Assembly: GCA_037501455.1 (NCBI GenBank)
Contig: CM074863.1
Location: 11,218,001-11,282,000, forward strand
Origin: Lantana camara
Lineage: Eukaryota > Streptophyta > Magnoliopsida > Lamiales > Verbenaceae
Direction of reading: 5' to 3'
DNA length: 64,000 nt
Below, piece by piece: positions 40,080 to 56,977 of this stretch. Both the position numbers and the translations under genes were made by a program. Within the stretch, counting starts at the first letter, position 1. Every line of letters starts with the position of its first letter. Below the pieces are notes generated by a model. The model was not told the DNA's origin. It worked only from the letters and a program-made list of their open reading frames with translations, and did no database searches.

Positions 40080-40987
40080 GATGCTTCAAAGGCAAAGAAT
40101 TAATCAAGCGCCAGGTGGACTGGTCTCCATAGCCCAAATATTGTTGTAACATTTAAGACAATTATGCAATTTTTGGGAAATGTTAACATTTATTAAGTTT
40201 GGTAGACTTTATTTTTAGGAAAGATGGATTTCATGAAATAGAAAAAAATTATTATTTAGAGTTCATTGCAACGGACTTGCGTATGTGAAGACACAACTGA
40301 AATTTGAAGAGATGAGATTGAAAAGGAAAATAAAATTATTATTTTATGCAACATAATTACTTAAAATTGTCTCTCTTTTCTCGTTTTGAAAATTGAAAAT
40401 TTCATTCAAAAAAACTATTCTGTATCTTATAATACATTAACCTAAAAATTATTAATCATTTTTGCTTGAAAAAAAAAATGGATATCAAGTGTGCTAAGAC
40501 CTAAAATCTAAATAGAACCCAATAACCAAAAAATAAAATAATTAAAACATCAAAATCATCAATAATTGCCATAATTGGCATCCAACAGTTTCCCTCATCC
40601 AAGAATGATAAAATAATTTAATACTCTGCCGCCTTGGTTATACTTATATATATATATGGCCATATACGTGTGGACGAACTCGACATTATCATTATGGGAC
40701 CATAATACCACCACCACCACCGCCGCCTCGCTCTCTCTCTCCACGGCGGACCCGCCACCATATTTCCACACTCAACAGTCAAAACTCAAAACACTTTTGA
40801 GACATATCATCGCACTTTTCTGCACACAATCTTTATTCAATTCACATTACATGATTAATTACAAGAACATGTACATGTCCACTTCCACATATATACAAGT
40901 ATTTATATTACTAGTTTTTGCCCATTGTCTTGGAAGAACACATATATACTCTTCCCTTAATTGTATCTTCTCTCATTGCTGCTGCAG
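40080..40987 (+). promoter_or_regulatory. promoter and leader of beta-glucosidase gene 3
   Basis: AT-rich upstream region. A TATA run at about 40645-40658 is followed by ggacgaactcgac (about 40672) and a CAC/CCG-rich stretch (about 40708-40760). The leaders of genes 1 and 2 also have a cgaactcc-like motif followed by a CAC-rich tract, so the leader architecture is shared although the surrounding promoter is not alignable by eye. The start at 40988 follows gctgcag. Confidence 0.55.
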
Positions 40988-45351
<4,364 letters not shown>

Positions 45352-46543
45352 TTCAGTTATATGCCAAAGAAGAAAACACGTCAAAAGAATCAATATACAG
45401 GGAAAAAAGGAAAATTACAATACCAAAGAGAATTTGTATACACATTCAATTTTTTTTTGACAGTTTCTTGTATTTGAAACAAGTATCGTTGATTGTCACA
45501 TTCCAAAGGGTTTATGTTTTTAAGTACTTATTTGATTGCTTATGAAGCTCTATTTTGCACTTCTTTATGGTTGCATCATTTGTCTTTGGCCTGGACTAGT
45601 AGAGTGGAAATGCTGATACGATGACGCATCGTGGATGTAAAAATCAGGGATCTCGTTTTTTTGGCACGAAAAACAGATACATTGCTAGCTGGTCAGTGAT
45701 TTTTAATCTTTTCGGGAAAAAAAAGAGTGCTTGGGCTGTCAGGAATCATATAAATAGTCACATTCATAATTTAAACAAAATTTAATAATCTATTGTTCGA
45801 TTTATTTGTACTAAAATTAGTGATAATACTTTCAAAAATAGATAAATACTTGTAATATTATTAGTGTCCCATTTCATGTGAAGCAGTCAATCAGTAAGTG
45901 TATTTATAGAAGGACAAATATAGAAGAAAGGATGAAGAAGATAACCGATAACGTGTCTTTTGGACAAGAAAAGCTGTTTTTAGAATTTCTGCGATTTTCT
46001 CTCCAAATTTGTGCTGTAAGAACAATTCAAAGGGTCCTTGTCCGTAGATCTCTCTGTTTTTCTCATCCACTTTTTGTTTCTCCTTGTCTCACTCTCAGCT
46101 AACTTGTTATCCTTTACTTAATGAGTTAATTCGTATCTGTTTCTGGATTAATTACGTTGTGAACAGCTTCAGTCTGTCTGCACATGATCTTGGGATTTCA
46201 GGTAATTTTCCGATGTCATGATTGAAGATTGTTAGATTCACTGGCGGGATAGATAAGGGATTGGAATTGTGTTGTTATGATGGGAGGAGTGTTTTCTTAT
46301 GTGAAATGCAGAGTTTTTCTGTTAACCATGCATAGGATGGGTATTGAAGATTGTCTTGTTTGTGTATATTGACATTCATGAGAAGTTTATAATCAATTTA
46401 ATTACACGCACATAATTGTGCGAACCCATGTTTTGCATTGAACTTTTTGTATTCTCAAGTCGATCGTTTCCACTTGATGATTAATTTGATGACATTAATG
46501 CAACGTGTTTGATTTTTTGCCTCAGTGAGAGCACTCAATAACA
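45352..46543 (+). promoter_or_regulatory. 3' flank of gene 3, then promoter and leader of UGD with a leader intron
   Basis: The first few hundred bases are the 3' UTR of glucosidase gene 3. A leader exon of UGD probably ends at 46201 (gggatttcag followed by gtaatt), and a leader intron runs 46202-46525, with acceptor ttttttgcctcag. Only 18 bases separate the acceptor from the ATG at 46544. Leader introns are usual in plant UGD genes and often raise expression. The open frame at 45878-46102 is in the promoter or leader and has no motif. Confidence 0.6.
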
Positions 46544-47986
46544 ATGGTGAAAATTTGTTGTATTGGAGCTGGTTATGTTGGGGGGCCGACGATGGCAGTC
46601 ATTGCCGTCAAGTGCCCCTCAATCCAAGTCAATGTTGTCGACATCTCAGTTGCCCGAATCTCGGCCTGGAATGGTGACAAGCTCCCAATTTACGAACCCG
46701 GCCTCGACGACATCGTGAAGCAATGCAGAGGCAAGAACCTCTTCTTCAGCACCGAAGTGGAAAAGAATGTTGCTGAGGCCGACATTGTCTTTGTCTCTGT
46801 CAACACCCCGACAAAAACTCAAGGCCTTGGAGCAGGCAAAGCTGCTGACCTTACTTACTGGGAAAGTGCAGCCCGTATGATAGCCGACGTGTCCAAATCG
46901 GCCAAGATCGTGGTCGAGAAATCAACAGTGCCTGTTAAAACGGCTGAGGCAATAGAGAGAATCCTGACCCACAACAGCAAAGGCATCAATTACCAAATCC
47001 TCTCCAACCCCGAATTCCTTGCTGAAGGAACTGCAATCGATGATCTCTTCAATCCTGACCGTGTCCTAATCGGGGGACGGGATACCCCAGATGGCCAAAA
47101 AGCTATACAGGCACTAAAAGATGTATATGCCCATTGGGTGCCCGAGGACCGAATCATATGCAGCAACCTGTGGTCAGCCGAGCTCTCAAAACTTGCTGCT
47201 AATGCTGTCTTAGCACAGAGGATTTCTTCAGTCAATTCCTTATCTGCCCTGTGTGAAGCAACTGGTGCAGATGTCAGTCAGGTGTCGTACGCTGTCGGCA
47301 AGGACACAAGAATTGGCCCTAAATTTCTCAATGCCAGTGTCGGCTTCGGAGGCTCGTGCTTTCAGAAGGACATTCTCAATTTGGTCTACATATGTGAATG
47401 CAACGGCCTTCCAGAAGTTGCCAACTACTGGAAACAGGTCATCAAGATCAACGACTACCAGAAAAACCGGTTTGTCAACCGCGTGGTCTCCTCAATGTTT
47501 AATACGGTCGCCGGCAAAAGAGTTGCTGTGTTGGGATTCTCCTTCAAGAAAGACACAGGAGATACAAGGGAAACTCCGGCCATTGATGTGTGCAGGGGTC
47601 TGTTGGAGGACAAAGCCCAGTTGAACGTTTACGATCCTCAGGTGTCCGAGGAGCAGATCAACAAGGATCTTTCCATGGATAAGTTTGATTGGGATACTTC
47701 GACTTTTTTCAAGCCTCTGGGGCCCGATGCTCTCAAGAACGTTAAAATTATGGGAGCGGCGTACGAGGCTACTAAGGATGCTCACGCGATATGCATTTTG
47801 ACTGAATGGGACGAGTTCAAGAATCTTGATTTTAAGAAGATATATGATAATATGCAGAAGCCGGCCTTCGTGTTCGATGGGAGGAACGTTGTGGACGTGG
47901 CGAAACTTCGTGAAATCGGGTTCGTTGTTTACTCCATTGGAAAGCCGCTCGATGCTTGGCTGAAAGATATGCCTGCCGTGGCATGA
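46544..47986 (+). CDS. UGD: UDP-glucose 6-dehydrogenase
   Basis: Oxidises UDP-glucose to UDP-glucuronate in the cytosol with two NAD+ per turnover, the entry step to UDP-xylose, UDP-arabinose and UDP-galacturonate for cell-wall polysaccharides. Single coding exon of 480 residues, the standard plant length. The NAD-binding [14 protein letters not shown] begins at residue 8. [15 protein letters not shown] follows, and catalytic Cys272 lies in [20 protein letters not shown]. The C-terminal UDP-binding domain contains [19 protein letters not shown] and ends [12 protein letters not shown]. The coding sequence is richer in G and C than its surroundings, as expected for a highly expressed gene. It has a leader intron. 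A UDP-xylose synthase pseudogene lies 14 kb upstream, probably by chance. The call is secure; which of the usual paralogues it is cannot be told. Confidence 0.97.
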   Translation: MVKICCIGAGYVGGPTMAVIAVKCPSIQVNVVDISVARISAWNGDKLPIYEPGLDDIVKQCRGKNLFFSTEVEKNVAEADIVFVSVNTPTKTQGLGAGKAADLTYWESAARMIADVSKSAKIVVEKSTVPVKTAEAIERILTHNSKGINYQILSNPEFLAEGTAIDDLFNPDRVLIGGRDTPDGQKAIQALKDVYAHWVPEDRIICSNLWSAELSKLAANAVLAQRISSVNSLSALCEATGADVSQVSYAVGKDTRIGPKFLNASVGFGGSCFQKDILNLVYICECNGLPEVANYWKQVIKINDYQKNRFVNRVVSSMFNTVAGKRVAVLGFSFKKDTGDTRETPAIDVCRGLLEDKAQLNVYDPQVSEEQINKDLSMDKFDWDTSTFFKPLGPDALKNVKIMGAAYEATKDAHAICILTEWDEFKNLDFKKIYDNMQKPAFVFDGRNVVDVAKLREIGFVVYSIGKPLDAWLKDMPAVA

Positions 47987-48786
47987 AGAAGGTGATCAGT
48001 CATAATTTGCTGTGGCAGTTAAGAGATTTTTTCTTTTTATTTCTTTCCTTCTTGTCTGAGTTTAGGTTCTGAATATCAATCTGTTCTAAAGCAAGTAGTT
48101 TTTAACAATTTTTTGTGGTTTTTTTTCCTTGTTTTCAGAGTCTCTGAGTGGATATATACTCAGTAGAGTTTATTTGTAAGCCATAGCAGAAGAAATATTG
48201 AATTTAATTCTTTCTGATGGTTGCAGGATATTAATTGAATTCAATTGGGGGATTGGTGTATGTGTTTATGATGCTAATTTCTGGCATAAATATGTCAAAA
48301 ATTTTGGGAAATTGTAGTTCAAATTCAACTCCAAAGATATATTAAATTTGCTCGTAGATTGATGTCTTTTTCAAATTTCCATCTGATTCTTCGTTGTAAT
48401 GATTTGGTCGATACGACTTGAATTGGCTAATTATCCCTACTAATTTGGCCAATCCGCGAATTATCCCAAAATTTCAGACAAATCAAGTTGAATACCGAAA
48501 TGGGAATGATTATAAAAAGGAAAATATTGTTATTTTTTAGGAAGGAAAAGATTGTTTCTTTATTACAAGAATATATGGATATTTTTCATGCAACGTAAAC
48601 TATGACAAAAAAACATGTGAACATAAAAACACTATGTAATCATAAAATGCTATTTCTTAACAATCCTTTTTCTTGATAAAAAATCGAAACCCTCAAATAT
48701 TGTCTATATAATCGTGATTTAATGAAAAGAAAGTATTCGAATTAGAAAATTAAAAAAGTCATAAAAAGAAAAAAATATCTACGCAG
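47987..48786. other. 3' UTRs of convergent UGD and MRS2 genes
   Basis: About 240 bases after the stop are the likely UGD 3' UTR (T-rich, up to about 48230). The end near 48700-48786 is the likely 3' UTR of the minus-strand transporter. AT-rich between; no gene. Confidence 0.5.
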
Positions 48787-51700
48787 TTAAGATCCAATAA
48801 GCCCTCTGCAACGTGCATACGATATCACGACTGTAAACAAGGATAAACATAACACTGCTGACAAGATGACCACCTGAAAGAAAATCGAATTCGGATCATT
48901 TTACTCTACTCAAACAAGAGTGAGTTATTATATAGCCGAAATAAAACTTTGAATTTTGATTACTGACCCATTTAAACATGTATCCGTGATTGTCGTTCCA
49001 TTTATATGAGATGTTCATACCGAATATTCCAGTTATCGCAGAATAAAGAGCTACACATAAGCCTGCAGCGCTTAGAATCACCTCTACCTGCAGCAGATGC
49101 AAGATAAGGTAGGCATTAACAATATAAATGCAGTCTCATAAGTCCTAAAGTAATGGAAAGATGAATGTGTAATTACAGAGACCTCCCCTCGTAATCTTTG
49201 ATTATTGGAATTTAATCAATAATGAAAAAGATTATTTGCGAACTTGGATACAATGAAGAGAGAGATTTAAAAAGTTAACTGACAAATTGAATTATGTTTA
49301 ATAGATAGAAAAGATGGAGTTAATTGCGCCAAAACCCCCTGTGTTACGCCTAATTAGCACTCTGAACCCTATGTTTCAACAATTAGCGTAGAAAACCCTA
49401 TGAATTACTTTAATTATCACTGAGAACCCTGCGTCAGTGATTGTTGATACACGCGCTCTAATTGCGGCTGGGATTACGAATTTTTGCACTTATTGGCTGT
49501 TAAATGACATTAATAACCCTATATGACCTAATAAAATTAAACCCATATTTTCTTTTTCTTTTTTTTTTTGAATTCCACAAAATACACTTCAAGTATTATA
49601 AAAAAAAATGAATTAAAAAAATTTAAAATATGGTTCACTCTTAGAATTTACATTACATTAAAAAGAATATATAATATATTATATAATGCATCTATATATA
49701 TATAACCCAATAACATAATATATATATATATATATATAGTAAGATGATGATTAATAAAATATATATTTATTTTATTATTTAAAAAAAATAAATAAATTTA
49801 ATTGAATTTAAATATTATAATGTAAATTTTCATTTTTGATGTTCTTATAAAAAATTATAATTAAGATTTTTTTATGTTGTAAATTTTTAACGATTTTTCA
49901 TTTTTTTCATTTTTTCCTTTCTTCTTCCTCCTGCACTTGTTGATAACAAAGCACCAGCACCACCACAGTCTCCTTCCACCACCACCGGGAAAGTGCAGAA
50001 AAAAGGAACAAATCTGATCTCCTCCCACCATCGTCTCCTTCCACCACCGTCTCCTTCCACCACTATCTCCACCCTTCGCCTGGCCAACCAGATCTGGTGG
50101 CAGATCTAAGCTCTAGCCGCCGCCCTTTCTCTCACCAACAGACTTCGCCCTACCACCGTCACCGCCTTCGCACCACCACCGCTTTCATCAAATTCAACCA
50201 CCCAACAACAGAAATAGAAAATTTAAAAAAGAAAAGAAGGGAAGAGAACGATTCCCGTAACCACCAACCTACGACCCCCGCCGGCGCCGCAACAACCACC
50301 ACCATCACCACTGCTGTAGTGCTTGTGTCACTGCCGCTCCAAGCCCTCCACATCCAAAACCATCACCGAAACCACCGCCAAATCCAACCCATCCTTTGTC
50401 TCCTGAAATATCGAACTGGGAAAGGCGGGGGAGAAGCAGAGGCTTGGGAAAGAGAAGGTCCCAGGGGAAAGAAAGAAAAATCACGATGCAAACCTCTATG
50501 ATTTTGACCATGTACTTGAGAATCGGGATGGTGGCGGTGGCGGCGAGCTCCAGATCTGACGTGATGGTGGTGGCGGACCTCCATGATTTTGACCATGTAC
50601 TTGAGAATCGAGATGGGTGGCGTGAAGGTGGTGGCGGAGCCAGATTTGGCCCGATGGTGGTGGCGGAAGTGGTGAGGGGTTTTGGGTTGGGGGTGATGAA
50701 GATGCAGATGCAGTCCATGGAGATGCAGCTCTTCAAAAACCATAAGAAAAAAAAAAGGGAAAAGAAACAAAAAATAATAATATGAATAAATTATTTTTAT
50801 TTTTTAATATTTAAAAATATATCAATGGTTGATTTTTGATCGATAAAATCTAACGGTGTATATTTCAATGGGCAAAAAGGACATTTTAAGTCCTTTATTA
50901 CTGTTTAAGGGTTAAAGGGGGTGGTGAGCTATTTTAAAAATTCACAGGGTTTTTCATGCTAATTGTTGAAACACAGGGTCTTGTATGCTAATTAGGCAAA
51001 ACACAGGGTTTTTGGCGCAATTAACTCAGAAAAGATGTAACAAGGAAAGTGTAGGTAATTTCGAAGGCAATTTAATTTTTGCATATTAAAGTTATGCTTG
51101 TACCTGAATGAGCTTATTTCGACGATTGCTAATCTGAACATGAGAAACCATAAAAGGGTTTTCATTAGATTTTCTAAAGATTCAATAAGAAAAAATATCA
51201 TATAAATTACTCCAGAACACAAATTCTAGCCAACTTACCTGTATTTTGATGTAATCATCTGTGCTGTCAATGTATTCGCGTAGCTGGAATTGAAAATGCA
51301 ACGAATTTACTAGAAATCGAGACAAATGATATTTGAACCGTTCATCATTCATTTAAACAAGACACAGAATTCTATATGAAACAAGTAAATGTTACCACTG
51401 TCAATTTGTTGAGTGTGCCATCAATCTGTGAAAAGTAGGCCTGCAATATTAATGAATGAATGAATGTACGCTCTTTACTTATAAGATTCTAGTGCCATAA
51501 AAATCGACTTAGTACCTCGAGTATCATTTCAAGTTCCTCAACATCATTCCCATCTCCATGTTTCGTGGAACCTATGGTAGGTGATGGTGATGCTAGGGAC
51601 CAACTTGGAGCACCTGAGCCACTCAGAGGCGATGCGGCTTCCAACTTCCTAGACAAGTAAAGGTCCACCATGGCACCATCGTCATCCAAAAGTTGTTTGA

Positions 51701-53193
51701 GCCCTTCCCTGACCTGTATATGGACAAAAGCATTAGTTAATGACAAATAAAACAAGAAACTATAATCTCTTCAAAATACACCCGTGCAATGCAGAATAGA
51801 ACAATCATATATGCATGGATATTTATTTATACACATGTATAGATATATCTACCTTTTGTAGACGAGCTGTCAACTTTGTCGTTTGACTCTTTAACTTCCT
51901 TATACAATCCAAATTCCGGCTACTGAACTTCCTTATGCAATCCAAATTCAGGCTACTGATCTGAAAACAGGTCAAATGAAGCAAATGAAAAGGTAAACTA
52001 CTATAGCTTTTTGATTAAGAGGTCATTTGCCTGAGCTTATTCCACTGGCAAGAAAGGAAATTCAGTGACATGAATATTCTTAATTTTCCTTCAATATTAC
52101 ACGTCTTATCATCTCAAATCAAATAATAATTGTTTCAAATAATAATTCTTTTTATACGTGAAATGAATGCATGAATATTATTTTTCACCATTATTGTACA
52201 GATTAGCTCTCATGCCAACAAAACTTTTTATAAGCTACTAGACAGACTTTATTGTACCTTTGATGTAAGGGTATCTAAAACTGTATGAACTGCAGTCTCC
52301 AATTCAACCGTGCGTGCAGCAAGATAACTACATATGGCTTCCAATGCTACCTCAAAGACTTGAAACTCAAATGGAGAATCTGCATGTTTCCATGCAGCTT
52401 ATTAGGACATACAAGGTTACAAAGTTATCAACTAAAAGAGGGAAAACAATATATGAAAATATATCACCATTTTCAACATCATCTCCATTATCTTCTTTAT
52501 TAGGATTTACTGGTTTTAGCCGTCTTCTTAACTCCTCCACTATAGGAACAACCTTCTCATCCGAAGGATTTCGAAGCAGCACCTAAACATAAAAACCAAG
52601 AAATTTTATTTGCTATCTTTCGAAGATGAAACAATAATAAAAGCTCACCTCTTCGGACGTGATGATTGCCTTTATATGCTGCATACACCGAGCAAAAGAA
52701 AATAAAATTTAGAACCTTGAATTCGCACAAAATGTTCAAAAAAGTACCATACCATACAAATTTGTATGGTATGGTACTTTTAAGGATATTTTAATGAACA
52801 TATGAAAGCTTTCAATCGCATTCAAATAATTACTCCTAAATCTTTAAGATAGTTGAAATTGGAAAATTACCATACAAGCAGATACTTACAAAAATAAATA
52901 TAGAAAAATTAAAAAACCCTAAACAGTTGCAAAACCCTTACTTCTAAATTAAGAACAATGGCTCCATCACGGCCGAGGATGACAGAGGGGTAAGACAATT
53001 GGGGATCAATAATGCGAAGATCACGAGGGTGTATCTGCACCCGGTTTATGATGGTGTATTTATCGACATCCAGCACAATCTCCTGACCATTAGAATCCAT
53101 TGAAATCCAACTCCGCGAACCGGCACCCTTATCCTTCAATCCGGCGTCGGCGGCGACACTCGGCGGCACCACACAACCTCCTTCTCCACCCAT
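48787..53193 (-). CDS. MRS2: MRS2/MGT-type magnesium transporter, 11 exons, with an 11-codon duplication
   Basis: CorA/MRS2-family Mg2+ channel of a plant membrane. Exons (minus): 53193-52942, 52678-52649, 52582-52468, 52379-52258, 51960-51853, 51713-51516, 51440-51396, 51283-51239, 51133-51104, 49087-48968, 48873-48787. Phases join to 383 residues, shorter than the usual 430-450. The N-terminal domain includes [19 protein letters not shown] and AIVLNLE, then [10 protein letters not shown]. Two transmembrane segments lie at about 317-336 and 356-376, with the diagnostic GMN at 338-340 ([10 protein letters not shown]). The style matches the MRS2-1/MRS2-10 clade. It is diverged at conserved places ([20 protein letters not shown]). 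Exon 5 carries [11 protein letters not shown] followed by [11 protein letters not shown], a tandem duplication. Intron 9 holds a Mutator-like element. Intact frame; function is likely but not certain. Confidence 0.9.
49317..51027. mobile_element. Mutator-like element (possible Pack-MULE) in an intron of the MRS2 gene
   Basis: A 1,711-bp insertion with long terminal inverted repeats, both starting GAGTTAATTGCGCC and alignable for about 85 bp, including ttgcgcc, cctaattagca and gtttcaacaattagc. It is flanked by identical 10-bp direct repeats AGAAAAGATG (49307-49316 and 51028-51037), fitting the 9-11 bp duplications of Mutator elements. No transposase. The interior (about 49900-50760) is much richer in G and C than the ends and has open frames on both strands, mostly from CCA/CAC-type repeats, so it may be captured host DNA. 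A 28-bp motif occurs twice (50498-50525 and 50583-50610). Confidence 0.8.
51893..51958 (-). repeat. 33-bp in-frame tandem duplication in an MRS2 exon
   Basis: Two adjacent 33-bp units, 51893-51925 and 51926-51958, differing at two positions. Each encodes SS(L/R)NLDCIRK plus one residue. The family has one such segment here, so the exon is 11 codons longer than normal without a frame change. Confidence 0.9.
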
Positions 53194-53601
53194 CGCTTCT
53201 CAATCAACTTATCAGAAAGAGAAACAGAGATGCCGGAAAATTCCCTCATATATAAGATGAAATTGCTTTTCCTCCGATTACAAGATTGACAAATCATCCA
53301 ACGATGAGCTTTACTAAAATACTCTCAAGAGTATAGAATGTTCATCCAACAATGAGTTATGCTAAAATTTGGACTCTGTGCAGTGTAGAAGATTGAGAAT
53401 TCTTCACAAAATTGAGTTTTACAAATTGGACTCTGTAGTGTATGGATTAAGCATTTATCTTCAACAAACTTCGACGGATTCTGCGCGTGTGCCCTGTGTG
53501 TGTGGGAGAGGAGAGAGACGAGGACTCTAAGAGTGAGAAATATCAGCATAGAAGAAATCTCGCGCTATGAACAAGGGGATTCAAAAATTAGGCGTTAACT
53601 G

Positions 53602-53712
53602 TTTTTTTTTTATCTGTCAGAGTTCCCCTCCAAAGTAGTTTTTTATATTTCCGAACTCGAGACCTTTCTTAAGTGAACTCAAACTCCTATCCACTTGAAT
53701 CAATTATCCGTT
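53602..53712 (-). mobile_element. tRNA-derived SINE relic
   Basis: On the minus strand: A-box-like GATTCAAGTGGATAGGAG, B-box-like GGTCTCGAGTTCGG, and a poly(A) tail (the T-tract at 53602-53611). The right boundary and target duplication are not clear. It lies upstream of the MRS2 gene. Confidence 0.6.
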
Positions 53713-53770
53713 GATCGCGTGAACTATTAATGAGGAACTATTAGTGGATTCCAATCACCCCAAACTATTA

Positions 53771-54602
53771 CGGCATGATTGGTATGATGGAATGGGGTGG
53801 GAATGGAATGGGCATTACCGCGGTCATTCCTAAACTCATGATTGGTACCAAAACGTGATTAGGAATGCTCATTCCTGCGGTAATACCCATTCCCACAAGC
53901 ATGTGATTACCCATTCCTTTGGTCCCCCATGGTATTAGCCATTCCCAATGTTTAAAATTTATTATTATTTTTATATTATTGTCACATATTTGTTAAATGC
54001 ATATTATATTTTATTATTTTCATAAATAAAAATTAAATACTATTAATCACGTTGAAAATTTAATAAATTATATTAAATATATGTAAATATATTATATATT
54101 AAAAAAACATGTTCAAAATATTATTTTATTTATAAAATTTTAGAAATTCAAATATTTTATAAAGAACGAATTTTGATATTTATATTAAAATTTATTTTTA
54201 AATATCAAGAAATATATTAAATACAATAAATAATTAATACATAATCTCACACTCACATATATATAGTACATATAATAAATGTCATATATATAACACGTTC
54301 GATATAAAATTGTAACAATATATTTATATATGAAAATATATAGTTACTCAAAATAAAAAATTTAAAATATATTTAATATAAAAATATTTTTAATTATATA
54401 CCTTGTTATTATTATTATTATTATTGTTATCATTATTATTATTAATGAAATAAGTTTGAAATTTTTATTTCATTCCTAACTTTATTACTTGGCGTACCAA
54501 TCATAGTAATACCATAATAAAGTCATTCCATTCATTTGTTCATTCCATTACAAAGTTCATTCATTTTCTGCTTCATTCCATTCATGCATACCAATCATGC
54601 CG
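53771..54602. mobile_element. Harbinger-like MITE with TTA target duplication
   Basis: An 832-bp non-coding element. The left end is CGGCATGATTGGTATGATGG and the right end is the complement of CGGCATGATTGGTATGCATG. TTA is duplicated at 53768-53770 and 54603-54605. The interior is extremely AT-rich, with the motif cattcctttggtcccccatg near the left. A decayed relative is at 28237-28860. Confidence 0.75.
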
Positions 54603-54605
54603 TTA

Positions 54606-56092
54606 AAGCGTAATTTTTTAAGTTATTATCCAAAAATTAAAGTACAATTTTTTATTGAAATTTGTAGTTTATGATGCACGGATACGGATACGGACACGAC
54701 ACGATACTGTTAGGATGACACAGAATTTTTCTTAAATTTTTTACGTGAAGAGTATCGGATACGGCATCCGACACGACACGACACAACAAAATGACATTTT
54801 TAAAAGTATCTGTGTATTATAGCTTGTAGCACAAACCCTTTAATTAAACTTATATAATTATGAATCATTATATTACACCAATCGATCACTAAACAATATG
54901 TAGTAACTAAACCATATAGGAAGAGAAAACTTGTGAAATTTTACACTTATCAAGTTGGGGTCGCAATTGTGAATCGGTAAGTTATGAGTTCGAGTTTTAT
55001 TGGAAATAAATGAAGGTCCTAATTGTGAACCGTAAGTCACGAATTCTAATCATAGTCGGAGAATTAGCATCCATCCTAATTTAAAAAAGAAAAAAGAAAA
55101 GGTTGGGACCCCATTAACCTATTGAATTTTCATTTGCTAAGGCATTGGCGGAAAGTTTTAACAAACTATTTATCAAGACGAAGAGAATTAGAGATTATTA
55201 TACCTATATATTTTGTGGGGTAACGTGTGATAAATTTTTAATTGGCCATCATATTTTTACTTAACTCCCAATTTTGACAAAATGTCGTACTTAAAATACC
55301 TTTCAAAATAAGTTATAATACTAAAACGTTCTAATGACGTATTTATATCATATTATGTTGTATAATTTTATGGGGAGTAAAGTAAAAATATTACAAATTG
55401 ATGGGGAATTATTTCAAACTGCCCCATTTTGATATCTGAGAAATTATAATCTAAATTGATGAATTTTAATGACGTTATCTCTAATATTTTTTGTTAATAC
55501 TTGAGCTTGTTTTTAGAGCATGAGAGGTTTGGTGATCCCCATCCCGGGGTTTGCAAGCCATTCTCAATTTGTAGGGTTGACGGTCCACCCTAGATTCACT
55601 GGATAAAACTCGAGGGCATGCTTTATGTTTTTGGAATGTTAAGGTCTTCGATTGGTTCACATATGAATATGATATGACGAAATTATGCTCCGTCAAGATA
55701 ATAATAAAAATGATTATATGTCAAATGATTATATTACCTACATATACTTTTTATATATATGTTTTTTTTATTTAATTAATATATTTGAGAGTTTTAAATT
55801 ATTATTTAAATTAAAAAGTAATTAAGAATTATTTAAATAAATTGTTATCCACTTTCAACATTTTATCCTTACATAATAACATAATCTTAATTATTTTAAT
55901 TGTTTATTTATTTGAATATTTCTCTAATTTCCTTAAAATTTTTAATAAACTTATTTAATAAAGTTAAATACTTTTATTATTTTAATTTATTTTGTAAGCT
56001 ATATCAAAATATATTTAAATATATTAAATGATGAAAGTGTAAGGTTAGTTAATTTCAAAAGTAATATTAAATGTATATTTATGTACTGATAT
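54606..56092. other. AT-rich spacer left of the retrotransposon block
   Basis: No gene. A dispersed-repeat segment with ggatacggacacgacacgat and gcatccgacacgacacgac lies at about 54670-54825; a related stretch occurs near 33905-33970 and 34365-34455. A B-box-like gttcgagttttatt near 54990 hints at another SINE relic. Confidence 0.45.
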
Positions 56093-56889
56093 TGATGGGG
56101 TCAAAACACGCTCATCCCCCTTTTCCGGCACGTGGCACCTTAGGGTGATGACACTTGCCTCTCTAAGATTGCATCAGACATATACAAGCGCTCAAATGTT
56201 GCTCTTACCGTCAACAATATTGCTCTTACCGCTCTTCCACAAGCGTCGTTGGTACTGCATGACTAGTACCTCAATCAATCTAAGCGAGCCTTCTTCGAGC
56301 GCTACATGCCCTCATAGAGGCTTCCCTTTCAGCTTATTACAACAAGCCCTAGCCCCCATCCCCTAGCGGATATCTTGGCCTCCAAGGCTTCTGGTTGACA
56401 CGAGCGCGCTCTTAAGCCCTCGTCACAACCTCCCAAACGGCTCTCTGACACATCGTACATGCCCGCGCACCTGCCACTGTTGCCAACATTAATTCTCAGC
56501 AGCTTTTGCAGAAGATTCCTCCTAGGTTTCTCTCTCACAGCGCCACGTGTTAGCGCAACATTCGGCCAGGACCACATGAGGCAAATGACCAAAGGGCCCC
56601 TGACCCTCAACTATAAATAAACAGAGTCATCTCCTTCACTGTAAGTGATCCTCATTGCTGCAACTCCTGTTTAGCTTATATTTCCTCTTTCCGATATTCG
56701 GCTGACTTGAGCGTCGGAGAGCCAAACTGGGTATCACCCCCGGTTCCCCCAGCTTGGCCTTTTGACTTCTCGGTGTGTTTGTCCTAGCAGGTAGAACCTA
56801 GTCTTCTCCGGCGAATTTCCGGCGGTTTCCCCACTCCAACAAATTCTAAAGTGATCGGATTCTAACTTTCCCATTTTCGAAACCCATCA
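56093..56889 (+). mobile_element. 5' LTR of a Ty3/gypsy retrotransposon
   Basis: Begins TGATGGGGTC and ends AACCCATCA, so the LTR has TG...CA ends forming a short inverted repeat. A TATA box (TATAAATA) lies at 56612-56619, placing transcription start near 56640. The primer-binding site follows four bases later. Length 797 bp. The 3' LTR is not in the window. Confidence 0.8.
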
Positions 56890-56893
56890 TTTT

Positions 56894-56911
56894 TGGCGCC
56901 GTCTGTGGGAA
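56894..56911 (+). promoter_or_regulatory. gypsy primer-binding site
   Basis: TGGCGCCGTCTGTGGGAA, directly after the LTR, is the typical primer-binding site of Tat/Athila-type plant gypsy elements. The 5' half matches the tRNA-Asp 3' end as I recall it; the exact tRNA was not checked. Confidence 0.7.
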
Positions 56912-56977
56912 ACCAGCTCTCAGCCTCTTTCTTCTCTTCTGCTAGTTGAAAAGCAAACACCCGAAATCATTACAACT

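Noticed and set aside
49887..50785. Several overlapping frames on both strands inside the Mutator-like element
   Set aside because: They come from CCA/CAC-type repeats that are open in most frames. No recognisable domain; treated as possible captured DNA, not as genes.
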